Positions 16,479-25,641 of a DNA stretch of 55,284 nt are shown here, piece by piece (positions within the stretch are counted from its first letter, which is position 1; the number at the start of each line of letters is the position of its first letter). The notes beneath the pieces were generated by a model. The model ran no database searches and was not told the origin of the DNA. It saw nothing but the letters and a program-made list of their open reading frames with translations. The position numbers and the translations under genes were made by a program. This stretch comes from Candidatus Scybalocola faecipullorum (GTDB taxonomy: Bacteria; Bacillota; Clostridia; Lachnospirales; Lachnospiraceae): the NCBI GenBank assembly GCA_018716485.1, contig DVJY01000022.1:1-55284 (forward strand), written 5' to 3'.

Positions 16479-16877
16479 TTACTCTTCTGTTTGAACAAAA
16501 ACAATCGCAGTGCCATCCATCTCCAGTGTCACTGTGTCATCAGCCCACACCACATCACCGGATCTGCCGTCTACTGTAATCGTATATGTATCATCTGCAT
16601 CTGATACCGTCCACGTTCCATGACTCACGCGCTCATTATACGAGGCATCCAACGTACCATCAGCCATAAAATCCAGACAGACATCCACATTGCCCATGCC
16701 TACCGCCTGTGTAAACTCATCAATCAGCGCCTCCTCACCGGAAGACCTGAGCCATTTGGCTTCCCACATACCGACAATACGTTCCTCCTGCGCAGTCAAC
16801 TGACGTTCCTGCGCCCTGCCGCACGCCGACGACATAACTGCTGCACAGAGGATGCATACAATCATCCGCTTTTTCAT
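16479..16877 (-). CDS. Small secreted putative lipoprotein
   Basis: A 132-residue protein with an N-terminal signal (MKKRMIVCILCAAVMSSACG) ending in a Cys that looks like a lipidation site, although the -3 residue is Ser rather than Leu or Val. The remainder is hydrophilic and acidic. The C-terminal half has a lipocalin-like or DUF-type beta pattern (GTWTVSDADDTYTITVDG, VTLEMDGTAIVFVQ), similar to small Firmicutes lipoproteins that report on substrate-binding beta-sheets. I do not recognise a named family. The ATG at 16877 follows AAGGGGG. It is downstream of the zinc-ribbon membrane gene, 27 bp away. Confidence 0.75.
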   Translation of the reverse strand: MKKRMIVCILCAAVMSSACGRAQERQLTAQEERIVGMWEAKWLRSSGEEALIDEFTQAVGMGNVDVCLDFMADGTLDASYNERVSHGTWTVSDADDTYTITVDGRSGDVVWADDTVTLEMDGTAIVFVQTEE

Positions 16878-16904
16878 ATGCTGATGCCCCCTTGTGCATC
16901 CATA

Positions 16905-17300
16905 TCAGCTGCGTTTAATAAAATCATTGCCGCATTTCGGACAGTGGATGCTGATTTTTCCTTTTCCCTTTGGTACACGCACTTTTTGTTTACATGACGG
17001 ACATGTATAAATATGATATTCTTTACGCTGCGCCTGATAATTTTTCTGACGTCTGAACCATCCTGCAATCCCGCTGAAACGATCGGCAAACCACTGATTC
17101 TCACGGTAACGCTTTTGTACATTTCTTGAAAACATACGCCAGTAGGCGACGACTAACAGTATAAGGCTCAGCCAGTACAGCCATGGTGAATTCAAAAACA
17201 TATTGACAATCAGCAGCACTAAGACGACGCCGATATTCACTTTGCCAAGTGTGTCGATACCATAGCGTCCCATCATAAATCTTGTAAACTTATCTCTCAT
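16905..17300 (-). CDS. Small membrane protein with C-terminal zinc ribbon
   Basis: A 131-residue protein with two hydrophobic segments (about residues 20-60: VNIGVVLVLLIVNMFL and LYWLSLILLVVAYW), a basic stretch (60-95) and a C-terminal zinc ribbon with two CxxC pairs (CPSCKQKVRVPKGKGKISIH near 100 and CPKCG near 121). Proteins of this layout are common in Lachnospiraceae and have no assigned function. The ATG at 17300 has AAAGGAG about 11 bases upstream. Confidence 0.85.
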   Translation of the reverse strand: MRDKFTRFMMGRYGIDTLGKVNIGVVLVLLIVNMFLNSPWLYWLSLILLVVAYWRMFSRNVQKRYRENQWFADRFSGIAGWFRRQKNYQAQRKEYHIYTCPSCKQKVRVPKGKGKISIHCPKCGNDFIKRS

Positions 17301-17393
17301 TGCTCACGACTCCTTTACTGCTTCTATTCTACGCCATATTTTTTAAAATGTATATTAACTTTTTATAAAACTTCATAAAAAAAGTGTGAGCGC

Positions 17394-17963
17394 TCAGACG
17401 TCAATATTTAATCCGGCCTCTTCTTCGGCCTCTTCTTTAAATTCTTCCATCTTTACCGCATCTACGACCGGCAGATCTTCTCTTGATTTTAAACCGAATA
17501 CCCTTAAAAATTCTTCGGTCGTTGCAAACAATATGGGCCGCCCCGGCGCTTCCAGCCGGCCCGCTTCACAGACAAGGTCATATTCGATCAGACGGTTGAT
17601 GGCATGGTCGCAGCTGACACCGCGGATCTTTTCTATAACAGCTTTCGTCACCGGCTGTTTATATGCTATTATGGACAGCGTTTCCAGCATCACATCTGTC
17701 AGAACATGTTTTTTCGGCTGGTGGGTCAGCCGTATAATATAATCATACATCTCCGGCTTTGTACACATCTGAAAGGCATCATCAAGTTCGATAATGCGTA
17801 TGCCCCTGTTCCGGACCGCATATTCGTCCATCATACAGTGAACGATTTTTACAACCGTGTCTTTATCAATCTCAAGGACGCCCGCAAGTTCTTCCACAGA
17901 AACGGACCGTCCCATCGTAAAAAGAAGCGCCTCTATCGCCGCTTTTGCCTCCTGTAAATTCAT
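17394..17963 (-). CDS. scpB: Segregation and condensation protein B
   Basis: ScpB is the winged-helix kite subunit that, with ScpA, completes the Smc condensin complex for chromosome organisation. The 189-residue length fits. Typical segments are AAIEALLFTMGRSVSVEELA at the N-terminus, the ETLSIIAYKQPVTKAVIEKI motif near residue 92 and the DLVCEAGRLEAPGRPILFAT block near 130. The tail is acidic. Its ATG overlaps the stop of scpA by 4 bp (ATGA), indicating coupled translation. After its stop lies a short palindrome (TGAGCGCTCA) followed by seven T, a weak terminator candidate. Confidence 0.97.
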   Translation of the reverse strand: MNLQEAKAAIEALLFTMGRSVSVEELAGVLEIDKDTVVKIVHCMMDEYAVRNRGIRIIELDDAFQMCTKPEMYDYIIRLTHQPKKHVLTDVMLETLSIIAYKQPVTKAVIEKIRGVSCDHAINRLIEYDLVCEAGRLEAPGRPILFATTEEFLRVFGLKSREDLPVVDAVKMEEFKEEAEEEAGLNIDV

Positions 17964-18715
17964 CCGGCTTCCTCCGTCATATCTATGATAATATCGTCAA
18001 ATAAATGTTCCTGAACAACTTTAATTTTTCCGCTTTTCATTAGTTCAAGCACCGCAAGGAACGTAACGACAATATTCAGCTTTGTCGGCTGACGTTCCAG
18101 AAGCTTTCTGAAGCTGAAACGTCTGTGTGTTCTTCCGTACTTTTCCATCTCTTCAATTTTATCAGCCAAATTAATTTCTTCCTGCTCAATCGTCCCGTAC
18201 TTGCTCCGTATCGGGTCTATCTTGTCGTTTTGCCGTTTTATGACAGACTTAAATATGCGGTGCAGCTTCTGGATAGTCATATCTCCGATCAGCGCATCAA
18301 GATCCGGCGGCGGTTCCTCGTACTTTAAATCTGCCGGCATTGTCGTTTTTTTAAATACCGCCCTTCCGGCATCAACCTGCCTGTCTTTTAGTTCAGCCGC
18401 CGCATATTTGTACATCTTATATTCCAGAAGGCGCTCAACTAATTCCGCACGGGGATCTTCATGATCTGCGTCCTCTTCTTTTTTCTCCTCAGGCAGCAGC
18501 ATCTTGGATTTAATTTTTAAAAGCATCGCCGCCATAACAAGAAATTCGCTCATCACGTCCATATCCTGAGGCTGCATCTGATGAATATAATCCAGATACT
18601 GATCTGTGATCAGCGAAATCGGAATATCGTAAATATCAATTTTATTGATGTCAATCAGATGCAGCAGCAGGTCCAACGGACCTTCAAACACCTGAAGTTT
18701 CACCGGAATAGCCAT
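17960..18715 (-). CDS. scpA: Segregation and condensation protein A
   Basis: ScpA is the kleisin that bridges the Smc heads. The 251-residue protein starts with the conserved VKLQVFEGPLDLLLHLI and has the N-terminal helical domain with DPRAELVERLLEYKMYK near 88-105 and a C-terminal winged helix near 195-245 (FLAVLELMKSGKIKVVQ). The ATG at 18715 has GAGAGGA upstream. It pairs with scpB and follows a DacF-like gene 75 bp upstream, an arrangement seen in several clostridia. Confidence 0.97.
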   Translation of the reverse strand: MAIPVKLQVFEGPLDLLLHLIDINKIDIYDIPISLITDQYLDYIHQMQPQDMDVMSEFLVMAAMLLKIKSKMLLPEEKKEEDADHEDPRAELVERLLEYKMYKYAAAELKDRQVDAGRAVFKKTTMPADLKYEEPPPDLDALIGDMTIQKLHRIFKSVIKRQNDKIDPIRSKYGTIEQEEINLADKIEEMEKYGRTHRRFSFRKLLERQPTKLNIVVTFLAVLELMKSGKIKVVQEHLFDDIIIDMTEEAG

Positions 18716-18790
18716 ATTTTTTATCCTCTCTGAAAAAACGTCAGCCTAATATATGCCGTTCATGTATTATATCAGAAGTTTGCAGCAGAG

Positions 18791-19981
18791 TCAAAGGCAC
18801 TGTCCCCATGCTTCACCTGCTTTTTTCAAATGATCGAGAAAGCCTGCGCGCTCCACCGTCTCGTCCAGTACAACCTCAACACTTCCTATGGTTTTTCCCC
18901 CAATATTATAGGTGATTTCTCCCACTTTTGTACCTTTTTCGGCTGGCGCATTGATTTGTTCATCCACTTTTACAATTCTTTCAATCTGTGACAAATCTTC
19001 GCCGCCCATGGACACATATGAAAAGCTGCCGCTTACGGCCAGCCTCGCCTGCTCCGACTTTCCCTTATTGACAATGATATTCTCAGGAACCGGCGGATTA
19101 TCATCTCTGTAAAGACTGCACCGGGCAAATCCGTAATTGAGCATGGCCGCCGCTTCCGCAAACCGGGTCTTTGAATCCGGCGAAGCTAAAAGCACTGCGA
19201 TCATATCGATACCATTTCTGCTGGCTGTTGCCGAAAGGCAATATTTGGCCGTCGACGTGCTTCCGGTCTTCAGCCCGGTGCAGCCGTCGAACTGACGCAG
19301 CAGCTTATTTGTATTGGACAATGTAAATGTTGTACTGCCTTTTGCAGTAACATGGGTAATGTCTTCCATCCATATTTGCGCGTAATCATAAATCTGCGGA
19401 TATTTTGTAATCAGTTCCCGTGTCATCAGGGCGATATCCCGCGCCGTCGAATAATGGTCACTACTGTCGGTCAGACCGCAGCAGTCGACAAAGTGTGTAT
19501 TCGCCATACCAAGCGCCTTAGCACGCCCATTCATCATTTCAACAAAAGCTTCTTCACTGCCTCCGATATACTCTGCCATCGCCACAGCCGCATCATTACC
19601 TGAAGCAATCACAATACATTTGATCAGAGTCTCAACCGACTGTTTTTCTCCTTCCTCCAAAAATACCTGTGAGCCACCCATAGATTTGGCATGCGCACTT
19701 GTTGTCACCTCATCAGTCAGTTGGATACGTCCGTCTTCCAATGCATCGAAAATAAGCAGAAGCGTCATGACTTTGGTCACACTGGCTAAGGCTCTTTTGT
19801 CATCCGCTCCTTTTTCAAAAATTACTTCTCCCGTAGAAGCTTCCATTAAAACTGCAGATGGCGTCTGCAGAGTCAGATCAGCCGTCTTGGAGGCCGCCTC
19901 ATCTTCTGCAAACGCCATATTTCCCAAGAGCATTACTATACAGCAGACTGCCGCAATGCCCCTGACCCAATATTTTCTCAT
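18791..19981 (-). CDS. dacF: D-alanyl-D-alanine carboxypeptidase (DacF-like)
   Basis: A penicillin-binding protein of the S11 family that trims the terminal D-Ala of peptidoglycan stem peptides. The 396-residue protein has an N-terminal signal peptide (about 1-25, ending AFAED), the active-site SxxK in LASVTKVM near residue 65, the SxN motif as IASGND near 125 and KTG in GLKTGST near 237. The C-terminal domain (about 290-396) is the beta-rich PBP5_C type. DacF in Bacillus acts in the forespore, but this gene may be a vegetative carboxypeptidase; I cannot decide. The ATG at 19981 follows GGGAG. It lies upstream of scpA. Confidence 0.93.
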   Translation of the reverse strand: MRKYWVRGIAAVCCIVMLLGNMAFAEDEAASKTADLTLQTPSAVLMEASTGEVIFEKGADDKRALASVTKVMTLLLIFDALEDGRIQLTDEVTTSAHAKSMGGSQVFLEEGEKQSVETLIKCIVIASGNDAAVAMAEYIGGSEEAFVEMMNGRAKALGMANTHFVDCCGLTDSSDHYSTARDIALMTRELITKYPQIYDYAQIWMEDITHVTAKGSTTFTLSNTNKLLRQFDGCTGLKTGSTSTAKYCLSATASRNGIDMIAVLLASPDSKTRFAEAAAMLNYGFARCSLYRDDNPPVPENIIVNKGKSEQARLAVSGSFSYVSMGGEDLSQIERIVKVDEQINAPAEKGTKVGEITYNIGGKTIGSVEVVLDETVERAGFLDHLKKAGEAWGQCL

Positions 19982-20033
19982 AAAGGACTCCCATAAAGGT
20001 TCTTTTTTACATTGTAATCTCTCCCAATGTCAA

Positions 20034-21314
20034 TTATGACTTTTTAATTTTCTGACCTCGCCCGGATCCTTTATGAATATTTTCAATCTCCTCATAGGAG
20101 GCTGCAAGTCTGTTTTCTACCGTTGTCTCTTCATAATGCATCGCAAAAACCAATTTTAATACAATGGGTGTAATAATCGTTGTCGCTACAACCATAATGA
20201 CGACAGGCCCGAACAAACTTGATGACATCAGGCCTACCGCGTTGCCCTTGTTGGCAACAATCAATGCAACTTCACCCCTTGAAATCATACCGACACCGAT
20301 CTGAAGGCTTTCACGGTTTGAAAATTTCATTAATTTTGCGCCAAGGCCGCAGCCGATCACTTTCGTCAGCACTGCCACAATAACAAGAAGCACAGCAAAC
20401 AATACCACCATACCTGTCATGCTCGGCAGTTCTACCTTTAAACCGATACTTGCAAAGAAAATCGGCGACAGCAAAATATATGACAATGTGCCGAATCTGG
20501 CGGCCACATATTTGCTCCGCTGCGTATTTGAGATCATCAGTCCGGCAATATAGGCGCCTGTAATATCTGCCACGCCGAACCACTCTTCCGCAACATATGA
20601 AAGCAGCAGACAGAATACAAACGCAACGATGACAAACCGACGCATATCCTTTTCATAATGCGCGATCCAGTGTTTGAAGAACAGGTAAAACAGCAGTCCT
20701 GCACCGATGGCAAAGGCAAAAAACAGGACAATCTGTCCAAGGACAACGAGCACGTTGACTGTCGGATCTGTCATACTTGTCACAAGTGTCAGCGCAATAA
20801 TACCCAAAATATCATCAATGACTGCCGCACCCAGAATAGCATTGCCAGCTCTTGTATTGAGCTTGCCCATCTCTTTGAGTGATTCTACTGTAATGCTTAC
20901 TGACGTCGCTGTTAAAATGACGCCTATAAACATATTCTGCAAAAAGAGTGATGCGCTTACATCGGATTCAATCATGCCCGGTCTGTTGAAGAAACATGCC
21001 AGTCCGAAACCTCCGGCCAGAGGCACAAGTACGCCGATCAGCGCAATTACAAAGGAGGCCACACCTGTTTTTTTCAATTCCTTAACATCAGTTTCAAGTC
21101 CCGCAGAAAACATGAGGACAATGACACCCAGTTCTGAAATCTGATCGAGAAATTCTGTCTCCTTAATCCAGCCTAAAACTGCCGGGCCCAGCAGCAGGCC
21201 CGCCAGCAGTGCCCCAACAACCTGAGGCATCTGAAATTTTTTTGTGATCAGTCCGAATACCTTCGTCGAAAGCAGGATCAACGCGATATCCAGAAGAAAA
21301 TGGTAAGACTCCAT
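20034..21314 (-). CDS. CPA2-family cation/proton antiporter
   Basis: A 426-residue membrane protein with about 12-13 predicted helices, of the KefB/NapA type (monovalent cation:proton antiporter 2). Typical segments are VVGALLAGLLLGP near residue 32, the IDDILG motif near residue 166 and the VADITGAYIAGL segment near residue 248. No TrkA-N regulatory domain follows, so it is the short form. The exported ion cannot be read from the sequence; Na+ or K+ is likely. The ATG at 21314 follows GGGGAGG. It stands 33 bp after pyk and is probably co-transcribed with it. Confidence 0.9.
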   Translation of the reverse strand: MESYHFLLDIALILLSTKVFGLITKKFQMPQVVGALLAGLLLGPAVLGWIKETEFLDQISELGVIVLMFSAGLETDVKELKKTGVASFVIALIGVLVPLAGGFGLACFFNRPGMIESDVSASLFLQNMFIGVILTATSVSITVESLKEMGKLNTRAGNAILGAAVIDDILGIIALTLVTSMTDPTVNVLVVLGQIVLFFAFAIGAGLLFYLFFKHWIAHYEKDMRRFVIVAFVFCLLLSYVAEEWFGVADITGAYIAGLMISNTQRSKYVAARFGTLSYILLSPIFFASIGLKVELPSMTGMVVLFAVLLVIVAVLTKVIGCGLGAKLMKFSNRESLQIGVGMISRGEVALIVANKGNAVGLMSSSLFGPVVIMVVATTIITPIVLKLVFAMHYEETTVENRLAASYEEIENIHKGSGRGQKIKKS

Positions 21315-21347
21315 CTGTCTTTCCTCCCCAAAAACAGTTTATATCAA

Positions 21348-23120
21348 TTATTTTTCTTCCGCTTCTTTTTCTGTCTCCGCACGGCATACAATACCTTTTT
21401 CTCCGTCCAGAGTAACAAAAGCACCGGATTTTAAAATCTTTGTCGCATTCTCTGCACCGATCAGCACCGGAATATCAAGGCTTAAACCGACGATACATGC
21501 ATGGGAGTTCGGATCTGCATTTTCAACAATGATACCGGAAGCGCTGCGCAGCTGACGCATCATCGCATTATTTGTGTCTTTGACAACAACAATATCACCG
21601 TGTTTAAAATAAGTCAGCAGTTCCATCTCGTCTTTTGCCACGCAGAGATTTCCCTTGACTGTCTTTGCCATAATACCCTTGCCTGTAATAAGGACATGGC
21701 CAACCATATGAACTTTAATCAGGTTTGTCGTACCGGACACACCAAGAGGCACACCTGTTGTGATAACTGTCAGATCTCCCTGCTTTACAAGTCCGTGATT
21801 CATCGCTGCTTCCACCGCATGTTCAAACAGTTCATCTGTATTATGTTCCTCAGCGATCTTGATTGGTGTCACGCCCCATGAAAGATTCAGCTGGCGGCAG
21901 ATATGATCGTGAGTACTGCAGCCGATGATCGTACAGCTCGGACGGTATTTGGAAATCATACGTGCTGTACGTCCGGAAATAGAAACCGTAATAATCGCAG
22001 CCGCATCAAGATCCATCGCCGTCGTACATGTTGCGTGGGAAATTGCATTCGTTACATCCGGCTTGCCGTAACTGCGCATCGCCTGACGGAAACGTTTTCC
22101 GTAATCAATATCTTCTTCTGTTCTTTTTGCGATTCTGACCATTGTCTTTAATGCTTCTACCGGATACATACCCGCAGCAGTTTCACCTGAAAGCATGATC
22201 GCGCTCGTGCCGTCATAAATCGCATTAGCAACGTCTGTTGCTTCAGCTCTTGTCGGCCGCGGATTTTTCATCATGGAATCCAGCATCTGCGTCGCGGTAA
22301 TAACCTGCTTGCCGGCACTGCATACTTTTTTAATGATTTCTTTTTGGATAACCGGTACATCTTCCAGCGGAATCTCAACACCCATATCGCCGCGGGCAAT
22401 CATAATACCATCGGATACACGGATAATTTCGTCGATATTTTCAACGCCCTGCATATTTTCAATCTTTGCGATAATGTTCATTGTCGTGCAGTGCTTTTCC
22501 TGGAAAATCTTACGGATTTCCAAAATATCATCCGCACTTCTCGTAAATGAAGCCGCAATAAAATCAAAGCCGTTTTCAATACCGAAACAGATGTCGTCAT
22601 AATCTTTCTGACTGACAAACGGCATAGAAATATGTGTTCCCGGAACATTAACGCCTTTATGATCTGAAATCATGCCGCCGTTTAATACCTTACAGATAAT
22701 ATCCGTCTCTGTCAGATGTTCCACGCTCATCTCAATGAGACCGTCATCAAGAAGCACTTTTGCGCCTTCTTTAAGGTCATTCACAAGGCCCTTGTATGTG
22801 ATAGAAACCATATCCTCTGTGCCTTCAACATCTTTTGTCGTCAATGTAAAGAGCTGTCCCTCTTTCAGTTCGACTTTCTGACCACCTTTAAAAGTTCCAA
22901 GACGTATTTCCGGTCCTTTCGTATCTAAAAGTGCCGCAACCGGAAGCTGGAGTTCCTCACGCAATTTCAGCAGCGTCTTATACTTTCCCATATGCTCTTC
23001 ATAATCACCGTGGGAAAAATTGAATCTCGCTACATTCATACCTTCAAGCATCAATTCACGCATGATCTTTTCATCACTTGATTTAGGCCCTAATGTACAA
23101 ATAATTTTGGTTTTTCTCAT
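21348..23120 (-). CDS. pyk: Pyruvate kinase with C-terminal PEP-utiliser domain
   Basis: Pyruvate kinase converts phosphoenolpyruvate and ADP to pyruvate and ATP. The 590-residue protein is of the Bacillus-like long type: the catalytic core (1-470) holds RKTKIICTLGP, the IARGDMGVEIPLEDVP region near 242 and ATQMLDSMMKNPRPTRAEA near 275, and residues about 475-580 are an extra phosphohistidine-type domain resembling the swivelling domain of PEP synthase, without the phosphate-accepting His context of PEP synthase. An extended -10 (TGTTACAAT) lies about 85 bp upstream, and a 7-bp stem-loop sits before the ribosome binding site. Confidence 0.97.
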   Translation of the reverse strand: MRKTKIICTLGPKSSDEKIMRELMLEGMNVARFNFSHGDYEEHMGKYKTLLKLREELQLPVAALLDTKGPEIRLGTFKGGQKVELKEGQLFTLTTKDVEGTEDMVSITYKGLVNDLKEGAKVLLDDGLIEMSVEHLTETDIICKVLNGGMISDHKGVNVPGTHISMPFVSQKDYDDICFGIENGFDFIAASFTRSADDILEIRKIFQEKHCTTMNIIAKIENMQGVENIDEIIRVSDGIMIARGDMGVEIPLEDVPVIQKEIIKKVCSAGKQVITATQMLDSMMKNPRPTRAEATDVANAIYDGTSAIMLSGETAAGMYPVEALKTMVRIAKRTEEDIDYGKRFRQAMRSYGKPDVTNAISHATCTTAMDLDAAAIITVSISGRTARMISKYRPSCTIIGCSTHDHICRQLNLSWGVTPIKIAEEHNTDELFEHAVEAAMNHGLVKQGDLTVITTGVPLGVSGTTNLIKVHMVGHVLITGKGIMAKTVKGNLCVAKDEMELLTYFKHGDIVVVKDTNNAMMRQLRSASGIIVENADPNSHACIVGLSLDIPVLIGAENATKILKSGAFVTLDGEKGIVCRAETEKEAEEK

Positions 23121-23139
23121 CTTTTTCTCCCTTCACTTA

Positions 23140-23157
23140 TTCGGCACTCATGCCGAA
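23140..23157 (-). promoter_or_regulatory. Stem-loop in the pyk leader
   Basis: Perfect 7-bp inverted repeat TTCGGCA / TGCCGAA with a 4-nt loop, ending about 10 bases before the pyk ribosome binding site. It could influence translation or mRNA stability. Confidence 0.5.
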
Positions 23158-23259
23158 GGATACTGGAATATCAGCGTCCCAGCGTACCCATTGTAACACT
23201 TTTATCGAAAAAAGAATAGCTGTTTTTGAGACTTTTTACATCTTTTTTACATTAGATTT

Positions 23260-23288
23260 TTGACAACCAAAGTAATCTATATTATAAT
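23260..23288 (+). promoter_or_regulatory. Consensus promoter of the DAHP synthase gene
   Basis: TTGACA (23260-23265), exactly 17 bp, TATAAT (23283-23288): a perfect sigmaA promoter. A short inverted repeat GTAG-N4-CTAC follows near the start site. The leader is only about 30 bases, so there is no room for a T-box or tryptophan-type attenuator. Confidence 0.88.
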
Positions 23289-23324
23289 TGGTAGCAAACT
23301 ACTTCACTAAAGGAGAAAAGCATT

Positions 23325-24359
23325 ATGAGTTTTATTATGTCACATAAGTTGCCGACACCGAAAGAAATTATCGCGCAGTATCCTGTGCCTGAAAAAGTTG
23401 CCGCCCATAAGGCCATGCTGGATCAGGAAATATGTGATGTTATTTCGGGAAAATCGGATAAATTTTTAGTAATTATCGGCCCATGCTCCGCGGACAATGA
23501 AGATTCTGTCTGCGATTATATCAGCCGCCTGGTTCCGGTTGCCGAAAAAGTTAAAGACAAAGTCATCATTATCCCGAGAATTTATACAAATAAACCCCGC
23601 ACAAACGGTCAGGGCTATAAAGGCATGATGCACCAGCCGGATCCCAACAAGGCACCGAACCTTCTGGGCGGACTGATCGCCATCAGAAAGCTGCATATGC
23701 GCGCACTGGAAGAATTCGGTCTTCCGGTTGCCGATGAGATGCTCTATCCTGAAAACTTCAGATATCTGGCGGATATTTTGTCTTATGTCGCTATCGGTGC
23801 CCGTTCTGTGGAAGATCAGCAGCATCGTCTTGTTTCCAGCGGCATCGACGTGCCTGTCGGCATGAAAAACCCGACAAGCGGCGACTATTCTATCATGCTC
23901 AATTCGGTTTTTGCCGCGCAGCACAGCCATAATTTTATTTACCGCGGCTGGGATGCCACAACTTCCGGCAATCCGTATGCCCATACAATTTTGCGCGGCG
24001 CCGTGAACCGCTACGGACTCAACCGTGAGAACTATCATTATGAAGATTTGATCCGCCTGTATGATATGTATATGAAAATGGATCTTAAAAATCCTGCCTG
24101 CATTGTTGATGCCAACCATTCCAACTCAGGCAAGAAATTTAAAGAACAAATCCGCATCGTCAAAGAAGTGCTCCACAGCAGAACCCATTCCGATGATATC
24201 CGCAGACTTGTCAAAGGTGTCATGATAGAGAGTTATATTGTTGAAGGGGCTCAGAAAATCGACAACGATCCTCATGTCTACGGCCAGTCCATCACTGACC
24301 CGTGCCTTGGCTGGGATGATTCCGAACGTCTTATCTATGAAATTGCAGAACGCGCATAA
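23325..24359 (+). CDS. aroF: 3-deoxy-7-phosphoheptulonate synthase (DAHP synthase)
   Basis: The first enzyme of the shikimate pathway, condensing phosphoenolpyruvate and erythrose 4-phosphate. The 344-residue protein is of the AroF/G/H (type I alpha) class: LVIIGPCSADN near residue 48, YTNKPRTNGQGYKGM near 88, GARSVEDQQHR near 160, VDANHSNSGKKF near 265 and the C-terminal YGQSITDPCLGWDD. No chorismate mutase domain is fused. The symbol aroF is used loosely; feedback specificity cannot be told. The ATG at 23325 has AAAGGAG 9 bases upstream. It stands alone between a perfect promoter and a strong terminator. Confidence 0.95.
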   Translation: MSFIMSHKLPTPKEIIAQYPVPEKVAAHKAMLDQEICDVISGKSDKFLVIIGPCSADNEDSVCDYISRLVPVAEKVKDKVIIIPRIYTNKPRTNGQGYKGMMHQPDPNKAPNLLGGLIAIRKLHMRALEEFGLPVADEMLYPENFRYLADILSYVAIGARSVEDQQHRLVSSGIDVPVGMKNPTSGDYSIMLNSVFAAQHSHNFIYRGWDATTSGNPYAHTILRGAVNRYGLNRENYHYEDLIRLYDMYMKMDLKNPACIVDANHSNSGKKFKEQIRIVKEVLHSRTHSDDIRRLVKGVMIESYIVEGAQKIDNDPHVYGQSITDPCLGWDDSERLIYEIAERA

Positions 24360-24391
24360 AAAAAGTGTGTGCCTTGGCACGCACTTTTTTT
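24358..24391. terminator. Bidirectional terminator after the DAHP synthase gene
   Basis: GTGTGTGCC / GGCACGCAC form a 9-bp stem with a 2-nt loop, flanked by seven A and seven T, so it can act in both directions. The stop codon of the DAHP synthase gene overlaps the A-tract. The next 160 bp before the xerD terminator hold no gene. Confidence 0.88.
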
Positions 24392-24550
24392 ATGCGGCTA
24401 TTTCAATTGCTGTCGCCGCCGCAGCGTACTGCTGAGTATGACATTGGACGCCCGAAACAGCATGGGCAGCGTTTTTTTTCACGGCCTCACTGTCACTGCT
24501 TTCCGGGCGTATCAGTCAGACATGGAAAATACTTTCCTGCCCGGTGCAAT

Positions 24551-24585
24551 GAAAAAAGCAGCGGGCAATAATCATACCTGCTGCT
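24551..24585 (-). terminator. Terminator of xerD
   Basis: AGCAGC / GCTGCT plus two more G-C pairs form a stem starting at the xerD stop codon, followed by six T on the minus strand. Confidence 0.72.
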
Positions 24586-25469
24586 TATGCTCTCGGATGC
24601 GCTTTTGTATAAACTTCCTTCAGACGATTACTGTTCAGCTTTGCGTAAATCTGTGTCGTAGACACATCTGAATGGCCGAGCATCTCCTGCACCGCATGAA
24701 GATCCGCACCATTTTCCACAAGATGCGCCGCAAACGAATGTCTCAGCGTATGCGGCGTTATATCTGTCTCTATCCCTGCACGTTTGGCATATTGTTTTAA
24801 TACTTTCCAAAAACCCTGCCGGCTCATCGGCTGTCCGCTGCAGTTTGTAAATAAAGTATCCTCTTCATCGGAGTGGATCATCGCTTCCCGGGCAGATGTC
24901 ATATAGACTTTTAAAGCCGCCCTTGCAGCGCTTCCAAATGGAATCACCCGCTCTTTTGTTCCATCCACACAACGGATATAGTTGTTTTGCAGATTCACAT
25001 CGCTGACTTTCAAAGATATCAGTTCGCTGACGCGAATACCGGTCGCATACAAAAGCTCCAGCATCGCTTTGTCCCTTATTTCCTTATTGCTTGTCCCCAC
25101 GGGCTGCGCCAGCAATAAATTCACTTCCTCAATACTTAAAACACCCGGCATCTTTTTCTCAATCTTCGGCGCCTTAAGCATCACCGCCGGATCATCGTCC
25201 ACGACATGTTCTCTTTGAAGATACGTAAAGAAAGCCTTTAATGTCGCAATATTTCTGGAAATCGTTGAAGCTGCAAAATGTTCTCTTTCCATCATCAGCA
25301 TATAGGCATTCATGACCGTATAATTTACTTTCCGGATATCATCAATGCCGTTCTCTTTCAAATACTGGGCAAACTTTTTTAAATCTCTCTGATAGGACAA
25401 TATTGTATTTTTTGATGATTTTTTTACGGATTGCAAATATTCAACAAAATCTGTAATATACTGCTCCAT
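24585..25469 (-). CDS. xerD: Site-specific tyrosine recombinase XerD
   Basis: XerC/XerD-type recombinases resolve chromosome dimers at dif. The 294-residue protein has the N-terminal SAM-like core-binding domain (1-85) and the catalytic domain with Arg in ATGIRVSEL near 145, the HTLRH box near 240 and LGHSDVSTTQIYAK (His and Tyr) near 265-278. Length and position next to spoIIM match XerD rather than an integrase. I chose the ATG at 25469 because GAGGGAGA lies 5 bases upstream; the in-frame ATG at 25484 would put that site inside the gene. A TTGATT-N17-TATAAT promoter lies upstream. Confidence 0.95.
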   Translation of the reverse strand: MEQYITDFVEYLQSVKKSSKNTILSYQRDLKKFAQYLKENGIDDIRKVNYTVMNAYMLMMEREHFAASTISRNIATLKAFFTYLQREHVVDDDPAVMLKAPKIEKKMPGVLSIEEVNLLLAQPVGTSNKEIRDKAMLELLYATGIRVSELISLKVSDVNLQNNYIRCVDGTKERVIPFGSAARAALKVYMTSAREAMIHSDEEDTLFTNCSGQPMSRQGFWKVLKQYAKRAGIETDITPHTLRHSFAAHLVENGADLHAVQEMLGHSDVSTTQIYAKLNSNRLKEVYTKAHPRA

Positions 25470-25508
25470 CACAATCTCCCTCATTAGTAATTTTACATCT
25501 TATTTCCC

Positions 25509-25537
25509 ATTATACTCAAATCTTTCAAGAAAATCAA
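25509..25537 (-). promoter_or_regulatory. Promoter of xerD
   Basis: TTGATT (25532-25537), 17-bp spacer, TATAAT (25509-25514) on the minus strand, 40 bp upstream of xerD. This makes xerD independent of the sporulation-stage expression of spoIIM. Confidence 0.75.
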
Positions 25538-25641
25538 ACAAAAAATATTCCTGAATTTTACAAAAATCCGTCATTTTTCGTTCAAAACACAAGATACAGC
25601 TCGATGATATTTTTATGTCTACTATATCTTGTAAAATTTCC

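Noticed and set aside
23466-24119. 217-codon minus-strand frame inside the DAHP synthase gene
   Set aside because: Shadow of a confident gene; no start signal.
24447-24479. Plus-strand terminator with eight T
   Set aside because: The hairpin before the T-run pairs poorly (4 bp plus a bulge), and the strong terminator at 24358-24391 already ends the gene.
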